Shown piece by piece: positions 43,335 to 53,376 of a stretch of 64,000 nt of DNA. Below the pieces are notes generated by a model. It saw only the letters and a program-made list of their open reading frames with translations, had not been told where the DNA came from and made no database searches. The translations under genes were made by a program, and so were the position numbers. The stretch is from Lachnospiraceae bacterium (GTDB lineage Bacteria; Bacillota; Clostridia; Lachnospirales; Lachnospiraceae): NCBI GenBank assembly GCA_910575605.1, contig CAJTEW010000017.1:1-64000 (forward strand), written 5' to 3'. The first letter of the stretch is position 1, and each line of letters starts with the position of its first letter.

Positions 43335-43347
43335 GATAAACTAAAAT
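43314..43347 (+). promoter_or_regulatory. Promoter of the glycosylase gene (shared module, copy 1)
   Basis: TTGAGA (43314-43319), 17-bp spacer, TAAACT (43337-43342). The 21-base segment 43327-43347, covering the spacer end, -10 and start region, recurs at 44310-44330 with one difference. Confidence 0.6.
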
Positions 43348-43386
43348 ATAGTTTCATTGGAACAGATTTATGATGGAGATAACAGG

Positions 43387-44196
43387 ATGATTAAACGAAT
43401 GATAGAGTATTTTGATATAGGGCAGATATGTAATTCGGGGCAATGCTTCCGCATGGAAAAAAAGGATGAAAATACATATAGTATAATTGCTTTAGATAAA
43501 TATTTGGAAATCAGGCAGGAGGGGAAGGAATGTACCTTTTTCTGCCAGGAGGAGGACTTTGAAAACTTCTGGAAGAATTATTTTGACCTGGAGGAGGATT
43601 ACGGAGCATATATAGCACAGGCAGACCCAGAAGACATCTATCTTGTAAATGCGGCGCAGTTTGGATGCGGAATTCGGATTTTACAGCAGGATTTGTGGGA
43701 AATGACGGCTTCATTTTTGATTTCACAGCAGAATAATATCCAGAGGATTAGAAGATGTATCCGCAATATTTGTGAGAGATACGGAGAAGAGAGGGTGAAC
43801 TTCCGGGGGGAACAGTATTATACATTTCCTGCTCCCAAGGTGCTTGCAGGGCTTCATGAGGATGATCTACGGGAATGTAATCTGGGGTATCGGAGCAAAT
43901 ATGTGGTGCGGACGGCGCGGAGCATTGTGAATGGGGAGGTTGATTTTAAGCGGCTTCATAGGATGGAGTATGAGGAAGCGAGGACAGAGCTTTTGAAGCT
44001 GTACGGCGTGGGGAAGAAGGTGGCGGACTGTATCTGCCTGTTTGGACTTCATAAGCTGGAGGCATTTCCAGTGGATACACATATATTGCAGGCAGCTAAG
44101 AAGCATTATGGCGGGAGGTTTCCGAAGGAGAAGTACCTGGGATTTGAAGGGGTGATGCAGCAGTATGTGTTTTATTGGGAGATTTGTGGAGGGTAG
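43387..44196 (+). CDS. ogg: 8-oxoguanine DNA glycosylase, OGG1 type
   Basis: 269 residues. N-terminal OGG domain (SGQCFRME...YLEIRQEG), then the helix-hairpin-helix with catalytic Lys211 (GVGKKVADC) and the GPD-type Asp230 (FPVDTH), 19 residues apart as in OGG1. It excises 8-oxoguanine from DNA and cleaves the strand by beta-elimination. The ATG at 43387 follows a GGAGAT; an upstream TTG is out of family alignment. The defence island begins 190 bases downstream. Confidence 0.88.
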   Translation: MIKRMIEYFDIGQICNSGQCFRMEKKDENTYSIIALDKYLEIRQEGKECTFFCQEEDFENFWKNYFDLEEDYGAYIAQADPEDIYLVNAAQFGCGIRILQQDLWEMTASFLISQQNNIQRIRRCIRNICERYGEERVNFRGEQYYTFPAPKVLAGLHEDDLRECNLGYRSKYVVRTARSIVNGEVDFKRLHRMEYEEARTELLKLYGVGKKVADCICLFGLHKLEAFPVDTHILQAAKKHYGGRFPKEKYLGFEGVMQQYVFYWEICGG

Positions 44197-44296
44197 GGAG
44201 AAAAATTTTTAAAAAATGGCGGGTATTTTTCCGCCTCGGATGGACCTGGGTCTTACAAAAGGAAATAGTATAGTTTAGAATTATAAAAGAAATAAT

Positions 44297-44330
44297 TGTG
44301 GGATAGAAAAATACATGATAGACTAAAATT
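44297..44330 (+). promoter_or_regulatory. Promoter of the defence island (shared module, copy 2)
   Basis: TTGTGG (44297-44302), 17-bp spacer, TAGACT (44320-44325). Segment 44310-44330 matches 43327-43347 in 20 of 21 bases. It should drive the six-gene cassette from 44386. Confidence 0.6.
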
Positions 44331-44385
44331 AAAAAAGAATTAACCTATACATAATGATGAATAATAACAGGTTGGAGAAATACTA

Positions 44386-45846
44386 GTGAAAGATTTTGAA
44401 TTATCACCATATGCACCAATATTAATGGAATCAACTAGAGCAATTGGATATTCGTTAGAAACAGCAATAGCAGATGTTATAGATAATAGTATTACAGCGA
44501 TGGCTTCTATAATAAAAATAAATTTTTTTCCAATTGATAGGGAATATGTGTCGATTTTAGATAATGGAATAGGGATGAATTTTTTCCAAATTAATTGTGC
44601 TATGCAGTATGGTAGTCAGAGTCCTAATGATTCTCGAATGAGTAATGATTTAGGAAGATTTGGTTTAGGATTAAAAACAGCTTCACTATCCCAATGCAGA
44701 GTATTGACAGTTATAAGTAAACAGCAGAATAATATTGAATCACGTCAGTGGGATTTGGATTATATTGCACAAACCGGTAAGTGGTCATTAAAAATTTTAG
44801 ATGAACAGGAAATTATGAAGTTTTCAGGTATACAAGAACTAATGGAAATGGAAACGGGGACATTGGTAGTTTGGCAAAATCTCGATAGGATGAAATTAGG
44901 TGAAACTAACTTTGAACTTGCAATGGGAAGGAAGATGGATGAAGTAAAAAGGCATTTATCTTTAGTTTATCATCGTTATCTCAGTGGTGAAGCGGAAATT
45001 AGAAAAATAAAGATATATTTTAATGAAGTGGCTATAAAACCAATGGATCCATTTTTAGAAAATAAGAGTTTGCGTGCTATGGATGATGAAAACATCATTC
45101 TTTATGGAAACAAAGTTGTTGTGAGACCTTATATATTGCCGCATATTTCAAGGCTGACATCAGATGAGATAGAAATGCTCGGGGGTAGAGAAGGGCTGAG
45201 AAAGCGTCAGGGATTTTATGTGTATAGAAATAAGCGTTTATTGGTTTGGGGAACATGGTTCCGTATGATGCGCCAAGGGGAACTATCTAAGTTGGTTAGG
45301 ATCCAAGTAGACATACCAAATGCGCTGGATGATTTATGGACGTTGGATATAAAAAAATCATCAGCTGTTCCTCCGGCTGTAGTTCGTGATAATCTGGGTA
45401 TTATTATTGAAAAAATGGCAGAGAAAAGTAAGAGGACATGGACATATCGGGGTAAGAGAGAAATAGATGACTCTATATGCCATATCTGGAATCGTTTTAA
45501 AATGAGAAATGGCGGTGTACTGTATGAAATAAATAGAGAATATCCGTTGATAGAAGAACTGTCTAAACAATATCCGGATATTCGTAGAAAAATGGATATT
45601 TTATTTAAACAAATAGAAAAAAATTTACCGCTGAATACTTTATATTTGGATTTGGTTAATGATGAAAAGATAGATAATGATACACAGGATGGGGCAAAAG
45701 AAATCATTGCAGTTTTAGAAGAAATTTTGTGTTATTCAGACGAAAAGGATAAACAGGAATTGTTAGAAGCACTAATGATAAGTGAGCCTTTCTGTAGTTA
45801 TGCAGATGAAATTAATAAGGCAGTTGCCAGAGGAGATTTATTATGA
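44386..45846 (+). CDS. GHKL ATPase of MutL/MORC type, island gene 1
   Basis: 486 residues. The N-terminal 200 hold a GHKL ATP-binding fold: DVIDNSITA (N box), ILDNGIGM (G1) and LGRFGLGLKTASLSQC (G2). A middle domain resembles the transducer of MutL/gyrase-type proteins. The C-terminal 150 residues are helical and unassigned. Such ATPases accompany Z1, AIPR, methyltransferase and Vsr genes in predicted restriction systems, where they probably act as ATP-driven clamps. Codon use is strongly A/T-ending. GTG start at 44386 with GGAGA upstream; the stop overlaps the next ATG. Confidence 0.85.
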   Translation: MKDFELSPYAPILMESTRAIGYSLETAIADVIDNSITAMASIIKINFFPIDREYVSILDNGIGMNFFQINCAMQYGSQSPNDSRMSNDLGRFGLGLKTASLSQCRVLTVISKQQNNIESRQWDLDYIAQTGKWSLKILDEQEIMKFSGIQELMEMETGTLVVWQNLDRMKLGETNFELAMGRKMDEVKRHLSLVYHRYLSGEAEIRKIKIYFNEVAIKPMDPFLENKSLRAMDDENIILYGNKVVVRPYILPHISRLTSDEIEMLGGREGLRKRQGFYVYRNKRLLVWGTWFRMMRQGELSKLVRIQVDIPNALDDLWTLDIKKSSAVPPAVVRDNLGIIIEKMAEKSKRTWTYRGKREIDDSICHIWNRFKMRNGGVLYEINREYPLIEELSKQYPDIRRKMDILFKQIEKNLPLNTLYLDLVNDEKIDNDTQDGAKEIIAVLEEILCYSDEKDKQELLEALMISEPFCSYADEINKAVARGDLL

Positions 45847-48599
45847 CTACCAATATGGAGATAATTTTCGAGCAAGTAAAAACTATAATTGATGTAAAAT
45901 TCAAAGCAAAGAAACCCACAGTTGATCAAATCTATAAAGAAGCTGAGGACATGAGAAAACGATGGGAAGATGTATATCCTATTTCTGATGATGAATTTTT
46001 AAGTATAAAAAAGCGATTGCCCGAAGAAATCTTACATAGTATCGGATATGCGGATACTTTAAGGAGCAGAGACAGTGAACATCAAAGTTGGTATTGGGTA
46101 CACGAAAATGATAATTTCTTTTGGAATAGATATAAAAAATATTTGTCAAAAAAGCGGAGTTCAGATGTAGTAGAGCGCCTGCATCAGACAACTAACGACA
46201 TTATGAATGATTTAGGGAATCCTACACAGGACAATCCCTTTCAGAGAAGGGGACTTCTGCTGGGTGATGTGCAGTCAGGAAAAACAGCTACATATACTGC
46301 CATATGCAATAAAGCAACAGATGCAGGATATAAAGTGATTATAGTACTTGCTGGTATGATGGAGAACTTAAGAGTGCAGACTCAGGAACGATTAGATGCA
46401 GAGTTTGTTGGACTTGACAGCAAATATTCTTTGGATAAAAAAGCGGATAATGCTATGAGAAATATTCCTGTAGGGGTAGGGAAAATTCCTCCTCTTCGTC
46501 CTGAGAAAAGAATAACTAGATTTACCTCAGTGACTGTAGATTTTAATAAAGGTATTTTAAAATCTATGGGATTAAATTTGAATGATTTAAATGGAACGGC
46601 CCTGTTTGTGGTCAAGAAGAATAAGAGTGTTTTGAATAATCTTCAAAAATGGCTGACAAAGGATGAAGAAATATTGGATTTGCCGATGCTTTTAATAGAT
46701 GATGAAGCAGATAATGCATCAGTAAATACTAATTCGGAGGAAAAGGATCCAACAGCAACTAATAAGGCAATAAATAAAATTCTCCGCAGTTTTAAGCAAG
46801 CAACTTATCTTGGTATTACTGCGACTCCATTCGCAAATATATTTATAAATCCGGATATTGCAGAAGATGGAGCTGCAAAAGATTTATTTCCCAAAGATTT
46901 TTTTACTGTATTGCCGACTCCAGATAACTATATCGGAGCTGACAAGATATTTGGAAATGGTTATGAGGAAGATTGGCATATCCGTTCTTCTGCAAAATAT
47001 GATTCTTCAATTATAAAGATTTTAAACGATGAGCAGCAGTATTATTATGTTTTTAAACATAAGAAAGATTTGGCAGATGAATTGACGGATTTGCCGCCGT
47101 CTTTATATGAAGCAATACAGTATTTTGTCTTGGCAACTGCTGTGAGTGATTTGCGTTTTGATAATTCAGAGCATAGAACTATGATGGTTAATGTAAGTCG
47201 ATTTACAGATGTTCAGAATGTTACTGCAGATTTGATTGAGAGTTACCTTAATCAGTTGAAATCAGATGTTGAGAATTATTCTCAGTTGCCGATTGATAAA
47301 TCAATGGAAATTAAGAACATTCAGAAGCTGAATAAAGTTTGGAAAAAATATTGTTTGAGCAAGAAATCAGGGATTGAATGGGAAGAACTACTTAAACAAT
47401 ATTTGTTTAAATCAGTCAGAAGGATTGAGGTACGTTCTGTAAACCAAAAGCATGGAGCCGCCAGTTTGAATTACTATGCATATAAAGAAACAGGAATGAG
47501 AGTGATTGCTGTTGGAGGGAATAGTTTATCAAGAGGTTTGACCCTAGAGGGCTTAATTGTGAGTTATTTTTATAGAAATACGATGATGTATGACACGCTT
47601 CTGCAGATGGGCAGATGGTTTGGATATCGATATAATTATGATGACTTATTTAAAATCTGGATGGGAGAGGATGCGGTGGACTGGTATGGATACATAACCG
47701 ACGCATCGAATGAGTTAAAAGATGAAGTTCGTAAAATGGCTAGGCAGAATCAAACACCGGAAGAGTTTGGCTTGAAAGTGCGTCAGGATCCAGGAGCATT
47801 AATTGTTACTGCGAGAAACAAAATGAGATTAGGAACTTCGGTGTCTGTTCCGGTTACAGTTTCCGGCAGAATGATAGAGACTCCTCGGTTACGTGACAGT
47901 AGAATGGTAATAGAAGAAAACAATAGACTATGTGTTGAGTTTGTCCAAGAGATAGATAAGATAGAAGGAGTAACAAGAGAATATGATACGGGTGTAAAAG
48001 CATTGATATGGAGAAATGTTCCCAAAACTAATGTAATTGAGTTGATAAAAAATTATAATTCCCATCCATGGAATTTGAATTTTCAACCGATTGCATTGGC
48101 AGAATTCATAGATAGTGATGATGGTGAATTGGATAATTGGGATATTGCAATTCCTTTCGGTTCATGTACGGAAGGTTATACTATCGAATTGAAAGATAAA
48201 GCAGAAATTATTTTTGCAGAGAACAGAAAATTGTCGCAAGATGCAGGCATGAAAATGCTGAGAGTAAATGAACGTCATGTTAGGGTTGGTTCAGGGGGAT
48301 GCTCAAAAATTGGATTGTCTCAGGAACAGATAAAGTTTTTGAAAGATAAAGCAAAGAAATATGGCGAAAAAGTAACAGATAAAACTTACTTGGTAAAAGG
48401 GCGCCGGCCTATTGCATTGCTGCATTTAATGTGTAATACAAATGAGGCACTGAAAAATTTTCCTAAATTTATTTTTGCGATTGGTTTAGGATTTCCTGGC
48501 GGAAAGGCAGAAAGAACTGCAAATTATGTAGTAAATACGGTAGAACTGAAGAATTGGGTTGATACGAGTGATATTGAGGATGAAGAAGATGACATTTAG
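45843..48599 (+). CDS. Z1-domain ATPase/helicase-like protein, island gene 2
   Basis: 918 residues. P-loop near 141-148 (GDVQSGKT), Walker B LLIDDEAD near 285, ITATPFANIF (motif III-like), and the Z1 signature GGNSLSRGLTLEG followed by QMGRWFGYR near the second half. This is a superfamily II-like core with a zinc-less Z1 domain. Its start overlaps the previous stop (ATGA). In known islands of this kind it is always next to the GHKL ATPase; it probably translocates on, or remodels, unmodified DNA. Confidence 0.87.
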   Translation: MTTNMEIIFEQVKTIIDVKFKAKKPTVDQIYKEAEDMRKRWEDVYPISDDEFLSIKKRLPEEILHSIGYADTLRSRDSEHQSWYWVHENDNFFWNRYKKYLSKKRSSDVVERLHQTTNDIMNDLGNPTQDNPFQRRGLLLGDVQSGKTATYTAICNKATDAGYKVIIVLAGMMENLRVQTQERLDAEFVGLDSKYSLDKKADNAMRNIPVGVGKIPPLRPEKRITRFTSVTVDFNKGILKSMGLNLNDLNGTALFVVKKNKSVLNNLQKWLTKDEEILDLPMLLIDDEADNASVNTNSEEKDPTATNKAINKILRSFKQATYLGITATPFANIFINPDIAEDGAAKDLFPKDFFTVLPTPDNYIGADKIFGNGYEEDWHIRSSAKYDSSIIKILNDEQQYYYVFKHKKDLADELTDLPPSLYEAIQYFVLATAVSDLRFDNSEHRTMMVNVSRFTDVQNVTADLIESYLNQLKSDVENYSQLPIDKSMEIKNIQKLNKVWKKYCLSKKSGIEWEELLKQYLFKSVRRIEVRSVNQKHGAASLNYYAYKETGMRVIAVGGNSLSRGLTLEGLIVSYFYRNTMMYDTLLQMGRWFGYRYNYDDLFKIWMGEDAVDWYGYITDASNELKDEVRKMARQNQTPEEFGLKVRQDPGALIVTARNKMRLGTSVSVPVTVSGRMIETPRLRDSRMVIEENNRLCVEFVQEIDKIEGVTREYDTGVKALIWRNVPKTNVIELIKNYNSHPWNLNFQPIALAEFIDSDDGELDNWDIAIPFGSCTEGYTIELKDKAEIIFAENRKLSQDAGMKMLRVNERHVRVGSGGCSKIGLSQEQIKFLKDKAKKYGEKVTDKTYLVKGRRPIALLHLMCNTNEALKNFPKFIFAIGLGFPGGKAERTANYVVNTVELKNWVDTSDIEDEEDDI

Positions 48600-49512
48600 T
48601 GAATTTAAAAAGATATGGGATAGTATCCCAGTTTATGAAAATGGGTATTTAAAAATAAAATGGAAGCATCCTCTTGATCTGCATATAGGGTATCATACCG
48701 ATAATTCCAAAAGTTTTGTACTAATGAATACGGGGAAGATTGGCGATATTCCTTCTTCTTTTGCCGTTAGTGCCAGAAATATAAAACTGACGGATGGAAC
48801 TTGGATATTGGAGTTTCGTTTACTGCATGAATCATATGAAGATATTTTTTTGCGGCTGTGCTGGGATATGATTGATTTTACTTATGAATCACAGCAGCCG
48901 CTGACAGATTTTATTATGAGATATAAAAACTGGCAGAAATTTCTTCAGTATATGAAAGGAGATGTAATGTCTTTTCAGCGTCAAAAGGGATTGTTGGGCG
49001 AACTTTTGTATTTAAAAGAAATTCTGATTTCAATGGATAAGGAAGCTGCTGTTGAAGCTTGGGTTGGACCGGAAGGAAGTGATCAAGACTTTGTTTTTTC
49101 AGATACATGGACAGAAGTTAAATCTGTGGCTTTATCAGCGGAATCAGTTTCAATATCTTCTTTGCAGCAATTAGATCAGGAAAAGGACGGAATCCTTGAG
49201 GTGTATTTTTTAGAAAAAACAACACCTGGTCAAAATAGGGTCGCACTTCCGGAAGTTGTAGCGCAGGTTAGGAGATTACTGCGATATCAGGAACGTCTGC
49301 TGGACCATTTTGATATGAAACTTTTCAAATATGGTTATCGAGAAAAGGATGAACTTGAATATAAAAAGAATTACTTTAGATTAGTTGAAAATAGAGATTA
49401 TGTAGTAAGTTCGGATTTCCCCAAATTGACTCGTAAAAAGGTGGATATTGGCATTGAAAGCTGTTGTTATTCGATTTCATTAGCGGTATTGGAAGGACAT
49501 AGAAAGCGGTGA
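48589..49512 (+). CDS. DUF4420 PD-(D/E)xK nuclease, island gene 3
   Basis: 307 residues. The nuclease core is seen as SDQDFVF (Asp165/Asp167), then Glu176 and Lys178 in TEVKS, preceded by a conserved KGLLGELLYL. It is predicted to be the DNA-cutting component of the cassette. The ATG at 48589 overlaps the end of the Z1 gene by 11 bases; GAGG upstream supports it, but an ATG at 48580 is possible. It is followed 4 bases later by the AIPR gene. Confidence 0.83.
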   Translation: MTFSEFKKIWDSIPVYENGYLKIKWKHPLDLHIGYHTDNSKSFVLMNTGKIGDIPSSFAVSARNIKLTDGTWILEFRLLHESYEDIFLRLCWDMIDFTYESQQPLTDFIMRYKNWQKFLQYMKGDVMSFQRQKGLLGELLYLKEILISMDKEAAVEAWVGPEGSDQDFVFSDTWTEVKSVALSAESVSISSLQQLDQEKDGILEVYFLEKTTPGQNRVALPEVVAQVRRLLRYQERLLDHFDMKLFKYGYREKDELEYKKNYFRLVENRDYVVSSDFPKLTRKKVDIGIESCCYSISLAVLEGHRKR

Positions 49513-49516
49513 GCTT

Positions 49517-51595
49517 ATGGATATACAAGAATTTAAGAAAGAATTTATTGAGAATTTTAAGGTTGAAGCGGCCGCGATGGGTGAGGGTTCTTGTGCAGCA
49601 TTCGTACATAGTATGGCACAATATTTGATTGAAGCTGAGGTTATACCTGACTTTTTACCGTGTTTTTATATAGGAACAGGTAAAGGAAATAGAAAGTTCC
49701 GTGTTGATGGTTATATAATGGATGATTTTGACTATACAATGAATTTGGTAATTGCAGACTACAGCGGTATTGACGAAAATAGGATACTTGCCAAAACTGG
49801 AATTAAGCAGTGCATTACAAGATTGGCTTATTTTGTTGATCAGTCATTAAACAGCAGGCTTTATGAAGAGATAGAGATAAGTACTCCTTGTTCGGATTTG
49901 ATTGATATGCTGAGGGCAAACAGAAATAAAATAAGAAAATACCGTTTTTTTATATTTACTGATGCAGAACTGAGCGGAACAGTAAAGACAATAGAAAGTA
50001 CTGATCTGGAGGGAATACCTGTTGAATGTCAGGTATGGGATATCGAAAGAATTTTTAGAATATGCAGTTCTGAAACAGGAAGGCAGGCAATACAGATTGA
50101 TTTCTTGGAATATACAGAGCAGGGAATACCATGCCTTGAAGCAAACTGCAATGAGGCTTTAGAATACAAAAGCTATTTATGTATTATTCCGGGGGAAGCA
50201 TTAGCAGATATTTATGACACTTATGGAAGCCAACTTTTAGAAGGAAATGTACGTTCATTTCTTTCAACTAAAGTTGCGGTGAATAAAAAAATACGAGAAA
50301 CCATTCTAAGGAATCCTACCATGTTCTTTGCGTTTAATAATGGTGTATCTGCAACGGCAATGAATGTTGAAGTGGAAGATACAATGAATGGAAAGTTTAT
50401 TGTAAAGGCAGACGATTTTCAGATTATTAATGGAGGTCAGACGACAGCATCTCTTTCTAATACAAGACATCGAGACAAAAAAGATTTAGATGGAATTTTT
50501 GTCCAAATGAAATTGACTGAGATAGGAGAAATGGAAGACAGTAAATCCACAGATTTAATAAGAAATATATCTCGTTCATCCAATAGCCAAAATAAGGTAA
50601 GTGATGCTGATTTTTTTTCAACACATCCATTTCATGTACGGATGGAACAGTTTTCGAGAAGAATATTTTCTCCGGCAGATGCAGGAGCACAATATGAAAC
50701 TAAATGGTTTTATGAACGTGCAAGGGGGCAATACTTACAAGCACAGATGCGTATGACTCCTGCAAAAAAGAAACAGTTTATACTGCAAAATCCGAAGGAA
50801 AAAGTTATAACAAAAACAGATTTGGCTAAGGTTAGAAACACCTGGGAATGCCTGCCGCATATAGTCAGTAAGGGTGCTCAGACAAACTTTATGAAATATG
50901 CAGAATTAATTGATGCAGAATGGACAGAAAATGAAGTTATTTTTAATGAGAAATATTTTCAGGAATCTGTAGCATTAACAATTTTATTTAGACATACGGA
51001 AAAGCTGGTTCCTAAGCAAAGATGGTATGAACAGGGATACCGGGCTAATATAGTAACTTACTCTATCGCTCTGCTGCATCATTTGCTGAAAAATCAGTAT
51101 AAAGAACAGGAACTGGATTTGACAGCTATATGGAATCGTCAGGAGATACCAGAAATAATTACAAAAGCATTGGAAATCATTACAGAAAAAGTTTTCTATA
51201 AGATTACAGATGCGGATCGTCCAACTATTAATGTTACTCAATGGTGTAAAAGAGAAGAGTGTTGGAAAAGGGTTAAGGAATTGCAGATAGTGCTGCCCGG
51301 TGATATTCAGATATTGCTGATTGATAAGTCTGCAGTAAAAGCAGCTGAGAGAAAAGCTAAAAAGGAACAGAAAATAGCATCCGGTGCAGAAGCCCAAATG
51401 AAAGTGCTGCAGTATAGTTCTGCAGAATGGAGAAAGATATTTGATTTTGTTAAAGTGAAAAAAATTATCTCACCAGATGAAGAAAATGCTTTGAGGATGG
51501 CTGTTCGGATTCCGGAAAAACTTCCGAATATGTATCAGTGTCAGAGATTGTTGTCTGTATTGGAAAGAGCACAGTCAGAGGGATTCATAATTTAA
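49517..51595 (+). CDS. AIPR (abortive phage infection) protein, island gene 4
   Basis: 692 residues with the AIPR core FFAFNNGVSATAMNVEV followed by FQIINGGQTTASLSN, the family hallmark. The N-terminal 200 residues may be a REase-like domain (KFRVDGYIMDDFDY). The C-terminal Lys-rich portion is helical. AIPR proteins were first named from lactococcal abortive infection and recur in Z1 restriction islands. The start at 49517 follows the DUF4420 stop by 4 bases, with a weak GTGAGC. Confidence 0.85.
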   Translation: MDIQEFKKEFIENFKVEAAAMGEGSCAAFVHSMAQYLIEAEVIPDFLPCFYIGTGKGNRKFRVDGYIMDDFDYTMNLVIADYSGIDENRILAKTGIKQCITRLAYFVDQSLNSRLYEEIEISTPCSDLIDMLRANRNKIRKYRFFIFTDAELSGTVKTIESTDLEGIPVECQVWDIERIFRICSSETGRQAIQIDFLEYTEQGIPCLEANCNEALEYKSYLCIIPGEALADIYDTYGSQLLEGNVRSFLSTKVAVNKKIRETILRNPTMFFAFNNGVSATAMNVEVEDTMNGKFIVKADDFQIINGGQTTASLSNTRHRDKKDLDGIFVQMKLTEIGEMEDSKSTDLIRNISRSSNSQNKVSDADFFSTHPFHVRMEQFSRRIFSPADAGAQYETKWFYERARGQYLQAQMRMTPAKKKQFILQNPKEKVITKTDLAKVRNTWECLPHIVSKGAQTNFMKYAELIDAEWTENEVIFNEKYFQESVALTILFRHTEKLVPKQRWYEQGYRANIVTYSIALLHHLLKNQYKEQELDLTAIWNRQEIPEIITKALEIITEKVFYKITDADRPTINVTQWCKREECWKRVKELQIVLPGDIQILLIDKSAVKAAERKAKKEQKIASGAEAQMKVLQYSSAEWRKIFDFVKVKKIISPDEENALRMAVRIPEKLPNMYQCQRLLSVLERAQSEGFII

Positions 51596-51612
51596 TTTCG
51601 AGGAGTTGTCAT

Positions 51613-53259
51613 ATGTATTCAGTGGTAGATTTATTTGCGGGTGCCGGAGGTTTGAGCTTGGGATTTCGACAAACCCAAAAATTTGAGATTAAAGCAGCTT
51701 TTGAGAAAAATCTAAATGCCCAGAAAACCTATATAAAAAATCACAAAGATACGGACATGTATAAGGATGTTTGTACAGCGGTTTATGAGGATATTATAAA
51801 TAAATATGGCAGAATTGATGTAGTGATTGGGGGGCCTCCTTGTCAGGGGTTTTCTAATGCCAATCGTCAGAAAAATCATGCAATCAGTCAAAATAATATT
51901 TTAGTAAAAGAATATGTTAGGGCAATTTTGGAGCTAAATCCTAAAGCATTTATTATGGAAAATGTAAGTATGCTGAAATCTAACGTTCATAGGTTTTATA
52001 TGAATGAGGATGATATAAAGGTAGTTGAAAGATATGAAATACCGACAATACAAAATACATTAGTGTTGTTGGAAGAAACATATGCTGACAAAACTTTTCT
52101 TCAAATTGTTCAGAATATTGATTTGATTAACAAGTATTTATGGACAGAGGCAGATTATCTTTTGTTAAATGTGGTTTATCGGCGTAGAAAGAATAATGAA
52201 AAGTGTAAAAAAACACTTATTAAATATAAAAAGAAGCTGCTTGAATTGGCAGGTCATTTAAAAGAACAATATTCGGATCAAGATGAGATATTGAAAAGTA
52301 ATTATGAAGCTGCTGAGGCATTGGAAGGGTATTTTCTAAATGCTTTGTCTGTAAAAGATACAGTAGATTTAATTGAACGTACAATAATGATTCAAAGGAT
52401 GCTGAGTAAAGCAAAAGAGCTTTTTGATAATAAAATTGTTGTAGATAGGTATACTGCAGACGGTCCAATTAGTGCAGTGCTTCAATCCTTTGCAGTGCTT
52501 GATTACATTAAGAATATTTTAGAATCGGATGACAATGGTTATACAATTGATGATGATGTGTTGTGTGCAGCATCTTTTGGAGTACCGCAGAAACGAATGC
52601 GGTATGTGATTATGGGAATTAAAAAAAATATCAGTGAATCGGCAGAACTTCCTAAAGGCTGCGTTTCTCCCAATAAGTATGCAACCGTTGAGGATGCAAT
52701 GTTAGATATATCTATGGTTCCAACTATAGTAGATGCATCTAAAGATAAAGGGATACCGTTAGAAGATATTCCTAGGATAAAGCTGAGTAAGCTGGCCCAT
52801 AAACTCCGAGATTCAGATATTTTATATAATCACATAATTACAGCAACTAGAGAAACGGCTAAAAAGCGTTTTGCTGTGATTAAACAAGGAGAGAATTTTC
52901 ATTCTTTGGATGCATCAATGAAAGAGGATACTTATACAGATGCCAGCAGAACTCAAAATACGATTTATCTGAGACTAAAGTATGATGAACCATCAGGAAC
53001 CGTTGTTAATGTTAGAAAGTCTATGTGGATTCATCCGGAGCATAATAGAGCAGTAAGTATTCGAGAAGCGGCAAGACTGCAGACATTTCCTGATAGTTTT
53101 AGATTTGAAGGAACAAAAGATTCACAGTATCAGCAGGTTGGAAATGCGGTTCCGCCTATTTTGGCGGAGGCCATTGCAGAAAAACTTGCAGAGATATTGG
53201 ATAAATATGATTACAAGTCAAAAAAACAAAAATTTGAGTTATCCACTTTTTGTAAATAG
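51613..53259 (+). CDS. DNA cytosine-5 methyltransferase, island gene 5
   Basis: 548 residues. Motif I DLFAGAGGLSLGF, catalytic Cys77 in motif IV (GGPPCQGFSN), motif VI MENV, motif VIII QKRMRYVIMG near 324-333, and motif X QVGNAVPP near the end. Between motifs VI and VIII lie about 210 residues, much longer than in compact Dcm enzymes, with helical, Lys/Glu-rich sequence. The target-recognition region precedes motif IX. It should protect self DNA. The ATG at 51613 follows GAGGAGTTG; an open frame extends back into the AIPR gene. Confidence 0.9.
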   Translation: MYSVVDLFAGAGGLSLGFRQTQKFEIKAAFEKNLNAQKTYIKNHKDTDMYKDVCTAVYEDIINKYGRIDVVIGGPPCQGFSNANRQKNHAISQNNILVKEYVRAILELNPKAFIMENVSMLKSNVHRFYMNEDDIKVVERYEIPTIQNTLVLLEETYADKTFLQIVQNIDLINKYLWTEADYLLLNVVYRRRKNNEKCKKTLIKYKKKLLELAGHLKEQYSDQDEILKSNYEAAEALEGYFLNALSVKDTVDLIERTIMIQRMLSKAKELFDNKIVVDRYTADGPISAVLQSFAVLDYIKNILESDDNGYTIDDDVLCAASFGVPQKRMRYVIMGIKKNISESAELPKGCVSPNKYATVEDAMLDISMVPTIVDASKDKGIPLEDIPRIKLSKLAHKLRDSDILYNHIITATRETAKKRFAVIKQGENFHSLDASMKEDTYTDASRTQNTIYLRLKYDEPSGTVVNVRKSMWIHPEHNRAVSIREAARLQTFPDSFRFEGTKDSQYQQVGNAVPPILAEAIAEKLAEILDKYDYKSKKQKFELSTFCK

Positions 53260-53376
53260 ATTGGTAGGGTGGAATGATTACAGAGAAGTTCAAGATATTA
53301 GGATTGTTAACCACTTTAATTTTTGAGAGGACATTTTATAAGGGGAATATAATGAGTGTATAAGAAGGGGAATATT

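Larger units (their letters stand above)
43068..43386. other. Intergenic stretch with a relic-like reverse frame and a promoter
   Basis: 319 bases between the oxidoreductase and the glycosylase. It contains a reverse reading frame of 72 codons (43116-43334, described separately) and the glycosylase promoter at 43314-43342. No RNA gene or recognisable repeat is seen except the promoter-like segment shared with 44310-44330. Confidence 0.5.

Noticed and set aside
53333-53358. Own promoter of the vsr gene
   Set aside because: TTGAGA and TATAAT are 19 bp apart and the gene can be read from the methyltransferase transcript; too weak to assert.
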